DNA of 16,546 nucleotides, taken from NCBI GenBank assembly GCA_028869035.1, contig JAGWTL010000022.1, positions 1-16,546 on the forward strand. Reading direction: 5' to 3'. Under the pieces are notes generated by a model. The model ran no database searches. It saw only the letters and a list, made by a program, of their open reading frames with translations, and was not told the DNA's origin. Each line of letters opens with the position of its first letter. Within the stretch, counting starts at the first letter, position 1. This document shows positions 6,614-12,901 of the stretch, one piece after another. Source of the stretch: Burkholderiales bacterium. GTDB lineage: Bacteria; Pseudomonadota; Gammaproteobacteria; Burkholderiales; Burkholderiaceae_C. The position numbers and the translations under genes are program-made.

Positions 6614-6619
6614 TACAAT
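6614..6619 (+). promoter_or_regulatory. Possible -10 box of the mutase-waaC-waaA unit
   Basis: TACAAT in the context CCTACAATGGG lies 49 bp before ATG 6668. No good -35 is visible (GCATTA at 6591-6596). This is a weak call based on one hexamer in the only non-coding stretch ahead of the operon. Confidence 0.3.
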
Positions 6620-6667
6620 GGGCCACCCCGCAGGCAACACCGCCACGACCACCGGGACCCATGCACC

Positions 6668-8050
6668 ATGCAAGTTTCCGCCTCGATCTTCAAGGCCTAC
6701 GACATCCGCGGCATCGTGCCGTCCACCCTCGACGAAAACCTGGCCCTGGCCCTGGGCCGCGCCTTCGGCAGTGCCGCGCGCCAGGCCGGCGAGACGCGCG
6801 TGGCCGTGGGACGTGACGGCCGCCTCAGCGGTCCGGTCCTGAGCGCTGCGCTGATCCGAGGCCTGATGGAGGCCGGCATCGAAGTCATCGATGTGGGCAT
6901 GGTCACCACCCCCATGCTCTACTTCGCGGCCAGCACCGTGTGCGGCAGCGGCATCCAGGTCACGGGCAGCCACAACCCGGCCGATTACAACGGTTTCAAG
7001 ATGGTGCTGGCCGGCCGCGCCATCTACGGCGAGGAAATCCAGGCCCTGCGCCGTTGCATGGAAACCGAGTCCTGGAACCTGCAGGCGGGCGGCTCCGTGC
7101 GCAACCTCAATGTTTTCGCGCCTTACCGCGACCGCATCATCGGCGACGTCAAGCTCGCGCGCCCCATGAAGATCGTGGTGGATTCGGGCAACGGCGTGGC
7201 CGGCGCCTCCGCACCTGTCATCCTGCGTGCCCTGGGCTGTGTGGTCACCGAGCTGCACAGCGCGGTCGACGGCCGTTTCCCCAACCACCACCCCGACCCG
7301 AGCAAGCCCGAGAACCTGCGGGACGTGATTGCGGCGCTCAAGAGCGGTGATGCCGAACTGGGCCTGGCTTTCGACGGCGATGGCGACCGCCTGGGCATCG
7401 TCACAAAAGACGGCAGCAACATCTATCCGGACCGCCAGATGATGCTGTTCGCGCAGGATGTGCTCTCACGCGTGCCCGGCGGCACCATTGTCTATGACGT
7501 CAAGTGTTCGCAGCGCCTGGCCCCGGCGATTGAAGCCGCGGGTGGCCAGCCTTTGATGTTCAAGACCGGTCACTCGCTGATCAAGGCCAGGATGAAGGAG
7601 ATCGACTCGCCGCTGGGCGGCGAGATGAGCGGCCACATCTTCTTCAAGGAGCGCTGGTTCGGCTTTGACGACGGCACCTACGCGGCCTGCCGTCTGCTGG
7701 AGATCCTGAGCCGTTCGGCCGACGCCAGCGCCGTGCTCAACGCCTTGCCGACCAGCCACTCCACCCCTGAACTCAACGTCAAGTGCGCCGAAGGCGAGCC
7801 GCACCGGCTGGTGGATGAATTGCAGAAGAAGGTCCGCTTTGCCGCGCCTGCCACGGTCAATAGCATCGACGGTGTGCGCGTGGACTGGCCCGATGGCTTT
7901 GGTCTGATCCGCGCTTCCAACACCACGCCCGTGCTGGTGCTGCGCTTCGAAGGTCATACGCCCGAGGCGCTACAGCGCATCGAGCGCGAGATGCTGGCCC
8001 TGCTGCGCAGTGTCAAGCCCGACGCGTCTTTCGCCGACGCCTCGCACTGA
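6668..8050 (+). CDS. algC: Phosphomannomutase/phosphoglucomutase (AlgC/ManB type)
   Basis: 460 residues, the normal length. Interconverts mannose- or glucose-6-phosphate and the 1-phosphate in the cytosol, supplying nucleotide sugars for LPS and exopolysaccharide. Motifs in order: AYDIRG (10-15); the phosphoserine loop QVTGSHNPADYNGFK with Ser101; the Mg site DGDGDR (D236, D238, D240); the sugar-recognition loop GGEMSGH (317-323); the phosphate-binding loop RASNTTPVL (415-423). TGSHNP is the form of the loop seen in bifunctional PMM/PGM enzymes. ATG 6668 fits the family N-terminus; the overlapping ATG at 6661 is out of frame. waaC starts 19 bp after its stop, so it probably belongs to one LPS unit with waaC and waaA. 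The symbol is by homology. Confidence 0.93.
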   Translation: MQVSASIFKAYDIRGIVPSTLDENLALALGRAFGSAARQAGETRVAVGRDGRLSGPVLSAALIRGLMEAGIEVIDVGMVTTPMLYFAASTVCGSGIQVTGSHNPADYNGFKMVLAGRAIYGEEIQALRRCMETESWNLQAGGSVRNLNVFAPYRDRIIGDVKLARPMKIVVDSGNGVAGASAPVILRALGCVVTELHSAVDGRFPNHHPDPSKPENLRDVIAALKSGDAELGLAFDGDGDRLGIVTKDGSNIYPDRQMMLFAQDVLSRVPGGTIVYDVKCSQRLAPAIEAAGGQPLMFKTGHSLIKARMKEIDSPLGGEMSGHIFFKERWFGFDDGTYAACRLLEILSRSADASAVLNALPTSHSTPELNVKCAEGEPHRLVDELQKKVRFAAPATVNSIDGVRVDWPDGFGLIRASNTTPVLVLRFEGHTPEALQRIEREMLALLRSVKPDASFADASH

Positions 8051-8069
8051 GAGTCCCGGGACCCCTGGT

Positions 8070-9083
8070 TTGAAGATCCTGATCGTCAAGCTGTCCTCCC
8101 TGGGCGATGTGGTGCACACCATGCCGGCGGCGCAGGACATCCGGCGTGCGCTGCCGCAGGCCCAGATCGACTGGGTCGTCGAGCGCAGCTTTGCGCCGCT
8201 GGTGCAGCGCTGTGCCGGTGTGCACCGCGTGATCCCCTGCGAACTGCGGCGCTGGCGTAAAACGCCCTTTGCAGCGCAAACGCGCGCCGAATGGGCGGCC
8301 TTCAAAAGCGAACTGCAGCGCGAGGCCTATGACGCCGTGATCGACCTGCAGGGCCTGAGCAAATCGGCGCTGGTGGCCTGGCTGGCACGGCTGGCACCGG
8401 GCGGTCGCCGTTATGCCCTGGCCAACCGCACCGAGGGTTCGGGTTACGAGGCGCCGACGCGTTGGGTGGCCGATGTGGCCGTGCATATCGAGCCGCACGT
8501 GCATGCGGTGCGGCGCTCGCGCGAGCTGTGCGCCCGGGCCCTGGGCTACGCGGTGCCGGACGAGGAAGTCTTCGGTCTGCAGCCGAACCTGGGGCAAGAT
8601 TCGGTTGCTCCTGAAAAGATAGCGATCGGCATGCTGTCGGCGCGCCCCTGCGTGGCCCTGGTGCACGGCAGTTCGCGCGCCGACAAGCAGTGGCCGGCGT
8701 CCCGCTGGACAGCACTCGCCCACAGGTTGGATGCCGCCGGTTTTGACGTGGCCCTGCTGCACGGCACGGACGATGAGCAGCGGCGCAGCGAGGCCCTGGC
8801 GCGTGAGATGCCCCATGCCGTGGTCTGGCCGCGCCTGGCGCTCGATGCGCTGACCGATGCCCTGGCGGTTTGCGCCGGTGTCATCGGCGTGGACAGCGGC
8901 CTGAGCCACATCGCCGTGGCCCTGGACCTGCCGCATGTGCAGATCTACAACTTCGACACCGCCTGGCGCACGGGGCCCATCGATCGCGCGCGCCAGCGCA
9001 GCGTCTATGCGCAGCCGGCGCCCGCGGTCGATGCCGTGTGGCAGGCCTGGACGCAGGTGCAGCCCGCGCACGGGGTGGCCTGA
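8070..9083 (+). CDS. waaC: LPS heptosyltransferase I
   Basis: 337 residues from TTG 8070, which gives the family start MKILIVKLSSLGDVVHTMPA. GTG 8010 would add 20 unconserved residues and overlap the mutase gene by 41 bp. Inner-face glycosyltransferase of the GT-B fold (GT9) that adds the first L-glycero-D-manno-heptose to Kdo2-lipid A. Landmarks: Asp13 in SLGDVVH, the catalytic base in E. coli WaaC; IDWVVE (33-38) and VIPCELRRWRK (54-64), both close to the E. coli protein; YDAVIDLQGLSKSALVA (87-103); ADKQWP with Lys206; GVDSGLSHIAVAL (273-285) with Asp275. Residues about 174-189 form an extra, more AT-rich stretch before VALVHG. The stop overlaps the waaA start as TGATG. Confidence 0.93.
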   Translation: MKILIVKLSSLGDVVHTMPAAQDIRRALPQAQIDWVVERSFAPLVQRCAGVHRVIPCELRRWRKTPFAAQTRAEWAAFKSELQREAYDAVIDLQGLSKSALVAWLARLAPGGRRYALANRTEGSGYEAPTRWVADVAVHIEPHVHAVRRSRELCARALGYAVPDEEVFGLQPNLGQDSVAPEKIAIGMLSARPCVALVHGSSRADKQWPASRWTALAHRLDAAGFDVALLHGTDDEQRRSEALAREMPHAVVWPRLALDALTDALAVCAGVIGVDSGLSHIAVALDLPHVQIYNFDTAWRTGPIDRARQRSVYAQPAPAVDAVWQAWTQVQPAHGVA

Positions 9084-10357
9084 TGGTGCGGCAGCTTTAT
9101 TCCCTGCTGGCCAGACTGGTCCAGCCCCTGGTGCGGCGCAAGCTGATGCGCCGTGGCCGTCAGGAGCCCGGGTATCTGGTGGCGGTGGAAGAGCGCTTCG
9201 GCCGTTATGACACAGCCGCTTTGCCGCACGACGGCCGTACGCTCTGGGTGCATGCGGTCTCCCTGGGTGAGACGCGTGCCGCGGCCGTGCTGCTGGCTGC
9301 GCTGCGCGCGCAGTGGCCCGGCTACCGTCTGCTGCTCACGCATGGCACGGCCACCGGCCGCGCCGAAGGCGCGGGCCTGCTGCGCGAGGGCGACTTGCAG
9401 GCCTGGCAGCCCTGGGACACGCCCGAGGCCGTGCAGCGCTTTCTCGGTCATTTCCATCCGCGCCTGGGCATCCTGCTGGAGACCGAAGTCTGGCCGAATC
9501 TGGCGGCTGGCTGCGCGTGCGCCGGCGTGCCGCTGGTGCTGGCCAATGCGCGCCTGAGCGAGAAGTCGCTGCACCAGGCGCAAAGACTGGCCTGGCTCTC
9601 CATACCCACCTACCGCAGTCTGGCGGCGGTGTGGGCGCAGACGCAGGACGATGCCACGCGGCTGACGGCTATTGGCGCGCCGGTGCGCGGTGTGTTCGGC
9701 AATCTGAAGTTCGACGCCACGCCCGACGCCGAGCAGGTGGCCCGCGGCCAGGCCTGGCGCACGGCCCTGGGCCGTCCGGTGATCATGTTTGCCAGTTCGC
9801 GCGAAGGCGAGGAGGCCGAGCTGCTGGCCTGCCTGCGCCAGGCCGGTGCGGCCGCGCGCGAGATCCAGTGGCTGATCGTGCCGCGTCACCCGCAGCGTTT
9901 CGACGAGGTGGCCGAACTGGTCACCCGCCAGGGCTACAGCCTGGCGCGCCGCAGCCAGTGGGGCAGTGCGCCCACGCTGGTCGAGATGTCGGCCGATGTG
10001 TGGCTGGGGGACAGCCTGGGCGAGATGGCCCTGTACTACGGCCTGAGCGACGCGGCCCTGCTGGGCGGCAGCTTTGCGCGGCTGGGCGGACAGAACCTGA
10101 TCGAGGCGGCGGCCTGCGGCTGCCCGGTGTTCATGGGGCCGCACACCTTCAATTTCGACGAGGCGGCCAGTCTGGCGCAGGAGGCCGGGGCGGCCCGGCG
10201 CTGCGGCGACCTGGCCGCCGCCGTGGCGGCGGCGCAGCGCCTGGTGCAGCAGCCGCTGCGCCAGCAGGCCATGGCCCGCGAAGCCAGCCGTTTTGCCCAG
10301 GCGCACCGCGGCGCGGCGCAACGCACGCGAGAGGCGCTGGCGGCTTACCTGGGCTGA
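9083..10357 (+). CDS. waaA: 3-deoxy-D-manno-octulosonic acid (Kdo) transferase
   Basis: 424 residues, against 425 in E. coli. Membrane-associated GT30 enzyme that moves Kdo from CMP-Kdo to lipid IVA, an essential inner-core step. ATG 9083 shares its A with the waaC stop (TGATG), so translation is coupled. Features: an N-terminal hydrophobic anchor (about 3-17) followed by RRK; VHAVSLGETRA with the catalytic Glu63; LLETEVWPNL; LANARLSEKS; SLKFD-like GNLKFDA; VPRHPQRFDEV; GDSLGEMALYYGLSD; and GGSFARLGGQNLIEAAACG with GPHTFNF. All family landmarks are present. Whether it adds one, two or more Kdo residues cannot be told from the sequence. It ends 45 bp from the stop of the converging tolC gene. 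Confidence 0.96.
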   Translation: MVRQLYSLLARLVQPLVRRKLMRRGRQEPGYLVAVEERFGRYDTAALPHDGRTLWVHAVSLGETRAAAVLLAALRAQWPGYRLLLTHGTATGRAEGAGLLREGDLQAWQPWDTPEAVQRFLGHFHPRLGILLETEVWPNLAAGCACAGVPLVLANARLSEKSLHQAQRLAWLSIPTYRSLAAVWAQTQDDATRLTAIGAPVRGVFGNLKFDATPDAEQVARGQAWRTALGRPVIMFASSREGEEAELLACLRQAGAAAREIQWLIVPRHPQRFDEVAELVTRQGYSLARRSQWGSAPTLVEMSADVWLGDSLGEMALYYGLSDAALLGGSFARLGGQNLIEAAACGCPVFMGPHTFNFDEAASLAQEAGAARRCGDLAAAVAAAQRLVQQPLRQQAMAREASRFAQAHRGAAQRTREALAAYLG

Positions 10358-10413
10358 AACCAGTGAGTAAATCTACTGCGCGGCCCGATCGCTACGATTT
10401 CTTCACTGGTTTC
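10356..10413. terminator. Shared inverted repeat between converging waaA and tolC
   Basis: GAAACCAGTGA (10356-10366) pairs perfectly with TCACTGGTTTC (10403-10413), an 11 bp stem with a 36-nt loop. The left arm holds part of the waaA stop codon, and the right arm begins at the tolC stop codon. No T-run lies on either side, so a bidirectional 3'-end structure is likelier than a classic intrinsic terminator. Confidence 0.45.
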
Positions 10414-11776
10414 GGGGGGCTGCTGCGGGGCTGATCGGCACAGCGGGAGCGGGTGCCAGCAGACTGTTCACGCCCTGCAGATCCTCACTCTTGAGGCTGC
10501 CATTGGCCTGGCGCAGCTTGAGGCCGCCCATCAGCACGTCGTAACGTGCCTTGGCCAGATCGCGTTTGGTCTGGTAGAGCTGGCTTTGCGAGTTCAGCAC
10601 ATCGATGTTGATGCGCACGCCCACCTGGTAACCCAGCTTGTTGGCATCCAGCGCGCTCTGGCTGGAGGCCTCGGCGGCTTCCAGCGCCTTGACCTGGCCC
10701 AGGCCCGAGACCACACCGAAGTAGGCCGTGCGCGTGCTCTGCGCCACGGTGCGCCGGGCGGCTTCCAGATCGGAGCGGGCCTTGTCTTCCAGGGCCAGGG
10801 TTTCCTTGATGCGGTTTTGCGTGGCAAAACCGGCAAACAAGGGCATATTGAACTGCACGCCAACGGTGGTCATGTTGTAGCGCGAATCGGTTGAACTCAG
10901 GGCGGTACCGCCGACGTTGCGGTTCGTGCTGACGCTGGCCGTCAGGTCCAGCGTGGGCTTGTGGCCTGCCTTGGCCTTGTCAGTTTCCAGCGTAGCCAGT
11001 TCGACGCCGATGCGCGCCTGGCGGATGGCTGGATGCTGCTCCTGGCCCTGTTGCACCCAGGTGTTCACTTCCTCTGGCAACAGCGCCGGCAGGGTGAACG
11101 CCGGAGCCAGCGGGTACGGGCTGGCGTCAACCTTGCCAACCAGCTGGCTGAGTGCCAGCCTCTTGACACGTAGGTCGTTGTCGGCAGCGATTTCCTGGGC
11201 CGTCACCAGGTCGAAGCGTGCCTGCGCCTCGCGCGTGTCGGTGATGGTGGCGGTGCCGACCTCGAAGTTGCGACGGGCCGAGGCCAACTGTTCGGCCACG
11301 GCGGCCTTCTGCGCCTGCACGAAGGCCAGGCTGTCCTGTGCGGCGAGCACGTCGAAATAGGCCTGGCTGACCCGCACGATCAGGTCCTGGTCAGCGGCCT
11401 GCAGCTGGGCTTCGGCCAGATCGGCCTGGCGCGTACCCTGCTGGTAGCTGGCGAGACTGTTCGGGCGGTACAGCGGTTGGGTAGCGTTGATGCCAGCACT
11501 CTGGTTGTCGAAGGATCGGGCAGGCGCTCCGGCGGGCTCCTGGTACTCGATGCGGCTGTTCGACGCGCTGGCGGTGAGGTTCACCGTAGGCAGCAGCGCG
11601 GACTTGGCCTGGTCGGCCTTGTAGAGATTGGCCTCGTACTGCGACTTGGCGGACTGGTAGGCCGCATCGTGGCCGCGGGCCGCATCGTAGAGCGCCAGCA
11701 GGCTCTGGGCGCGCACGGGCAGGGCCAGCGCGGCGCCGATGGCCAGGGTCAGGGGCAGCAGACGGCAGGTTTTCAT
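10403..11776 (-). CDS. tolC: TolC-family outer-membrane channel protein
   Basis: 457 residues. The signal peptide is residues 1-23 (MKTCRLLPLT then a hydrophobic run, cleavage after PVRA). The mature part starts QSLLALYDAARGHDAAYQSA, the usual first helix of the type I secretion/TolC outer-membrane factor family. The two internal halves each have long Ala/Gln-rich helices with YRPNSL and NMPLFAGF turns and paired YFDV / YFGV motifs (about 150-350), as expected for the duplicated beta-barrel plus alpha-barrel fold. The C-terminal tail is Ala/Pro-rich. GGAG lies 10 nt before ATG 11776. It is the last gene of the RND operon, so it most likely forms the exit duct of that pump. Like other TolC proteins it may also serve other systems. 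The symbol denotes the family. Confidence 0.92.
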   Translation of the reverse strand: MKTCRLLPLTLAIGAALALPVRAQSLLALYDAARGHDAAYQSAKSQYEANLYKADQAKSALLPTVNLTASASNSRIEYQEPAGAPARSFDNQSAGINATQPLYRPNSLASYQQGTRQADLAEAQLQAADQDLIVRVSQAYFDVLAAQDSLAFVQAQKAAVAEQLASARRNFEVGTATITDTREAQARFDLVTAQEIAADNDLRVKRLALSQLVGKVDASPYPLAPAFTLPALLPEEVNTWVQQGQEQHPAIRQARIGVELATLETDKAKAGHKPTLDLTASVSTNRNVGGTALSSTDSRYNMTTVGVQFNMPLFAGFATQNRIKETLALEDKARSDLEAARRTVAQSTRTAYFGVVSGLGQVKALEAAEASSQSALDANKLGYQVGVRINIDVLNSQSQLYQTKRDLAKARYDVLMGGLKLRQANGSLKSEDLQGVNSLLAPAPAVPISPAAAPRNQ

Positions 11777-11826
11777 GGGGCGGTTACTCCGGGAGGGTAT
11801 GCGGGAAATGCGGCTTGTGGCTTGTC

Positions 11827-12171
11827 TCAGTAGCGCGGGACGGCCGGATCCACCTGCAGAGACCAGGCATTGATGCCACCGCTGATGTTGGCCACGTGCT
11901 TGAAGCCCTGGTGCTCAAGGAACTGCGCAACGCGCATGCTGCGCCCACCGTGGTGGCACATGCAGGCCACCGGGCGCGTGGGGTCGAGTTCATGGAGCCG
12001 CGGCGGTATCACCCCCATGGGGATGGCCACCAGATCGTAGGCAGCATCAGGCTGGATGCTGGCCTGCTGCAGCTCGGACGGCTCGCGCACATCGAGGATG
12101 AGCGGGCGGCCGTGCGCCTGGGCTTTCGCTGCCCAGTCCTTGATGTCACCGGGATGGACGTGTTCGATCAT
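11827..12171 (-). CDS. Single-domain rhodanese (sulfurtransferase)
   Basis: 114 residues with one rhodanese domain. ILDVREPSEL (25-34) is the conserved first motif; the active-site loop is C72-H-H-G-G-R-S with the catalytic Cys72 that would carry the persulfide; GFKHVANISGGINAW (89-103) is the closing motif. It is like GlpE-type single-domain enzymes; the six-residue loop suits sulfur rather than phosphate or arsenate substrates. It lies 22 bp after the Pcm-like gene and 50 bp before tolC in the same direction, so it is probably co-transcribed. The sulfur acceptor is unknown. There is no clear ribosome site before ATG 12171, which suggests coupling to the upstream gene. Confidence 0.9.
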   Translation of the reverse strand: MIEHVHPGDIKDWAAKAQAHGRPLILDVREPSELQQASIQPDAAYDLVAIPMGVIPPRLHELDPTRPVACMCHHGGRSMRVAQFLEHQGFKHVANISGGINAWSLQVDPAVPRY

Positions 12172-12193
12172 GATGGTGTCGCCCGCAGTGGCC

Positions 12194-12859
12194 TCAGAAG
12201 TTGAAGCGCGAATGCTCGGGGAAGCCCAGCAGGCGCGGCGCCACCGTGTCCCAGCCCTGGCTGGTCAGGTATTCGACGGCGCTGGTGCGCCGGATCAGGG
12301 TGGCGCGCATCACCGGCGCTTCGCCAACGATGGCCATCAGGCGGCCGCCGGTCTTGAGCTGTTCCAGCAGTTGGTGCGGCACTTCGGCCACCGAGCCGCT
12401 GAGCACGATGACGTCGAAGGGGCCTTCGACCGGCGCGCCCTTGGCGCCGTCGGCCTGGCGCACTTCCACGTTGGAGATGCCGGCCTTCTGCAGATGGGTG
12501 CGCGCCAGCGTGGCGAGCGCGGGGTCGATCTCCAGCGAGATCACGCGCTGGGCGCGCTGCGCCAGCAGGGCGGCCATGTAGCCGGCGCCCGCGCCGATCT
12601 CCAGCACCTTCTCGTGTTTCTGCACGGCCAGGTCCTGCAGCATGCGGGCCTCGACCTTGGGCGCCAGCATGCACTGGCCTGCCTCGCCACCGGCGCGCAG
12701 GGGCAGCTCCATGTCGGCGAAAGCCAGGGACTTGTGGGCGGCGGGCACGAAGTCCTCGCGGCGTACCACGGAGAGAGTGTCCAGCACGGCGGAGTCGAGC
12801 ACGTTCCAGGGGCGGATCTGCTGCTCGATCATGTTGAATCGGGCTTGTTCGAAGTTCAT
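12194..12859 (-). CDS. Pcm-like protein-L-isoaspartate O-methyltransferase homologue, divergent
   Basis: 221 residues. A SAM-dependent class I methyltransferase with motif I VLEIGAGAGYMAALLA (85-100), the acidic residue Glu110 in VISLEID, and FDVIVLSGSVAEVP (148-161) in the place of the PIMT post-I/II segment. The N-terminal NMIEQQIRP (9-17) and REDFVP (34-39) are PIMT family landmarks. The canonical SQPY substrate loop is replaced by GQCMLAPKVEARML (61-74), so true isoaspartyl repair activity is doubtful although databases would probably name it Pcm. ATG 12859 is preceded by TTGGAG. It sits between the RND pump gene (42 bp upstream) and the rhodanese. Confidence 0.85.
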   Translation of the reverse strand: MNFEQARFNMIEQQIRPWNVLDSAVLDTLSVVRREDFVPAAHKSLAFADMELPLRAGGEAGQCMLAPKVEARMLQDLAVQKHEKVLEIGAGAGYMAALLAQRAQRVISLEIDPALATLARTHLQKAGISNVEVRQADGAKGAPVEGPFDVIVLSGSVAEVPHQLLEQLKTGGRLMAIVGEAPVMRATLIRRTSAVEYLTSQGWDTVAPRLLGFPEHSRFNF

Positions 12860-12863
12860 GTTA

Positions 12864-12881
12864 AATACTCCAAGGGGTATT
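12864..12881. promoter_or_regulatory. Imperfect palindrome over the pcm-like ribosome site
   Basis: AATACTCCAAGGGGTATT is an 18 bp imperfect dyad (AATAC/GTATT arms plus CC/GG) in the 42 bp gap between the RND gene and the Pcm-like gene. It contains the ribosome site of the latter. It could be an operator or an mRNA hairpin. A TACAAT hexamer also lies nearby on the minus strand (12881-12886), without a good -35. Confidence 0.3.
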
Positions 12882-12901
12882 GTAAGGATTCCTGGGAAAT
12901 T

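Noticed and set aside
8010..8069. GTG start for waaC at 8010
   Set aside because: It would overlap the mutase gene by 41 bp and add a Ser/Thr/Pro-rich leader absent from the family; TTG 8070 matches the normal N-terminus.
9005..10321. 438-residue minus-strand frame opposite waaA
   Set aside because: It is antisense to a full-length waaA and shows no family motifs.
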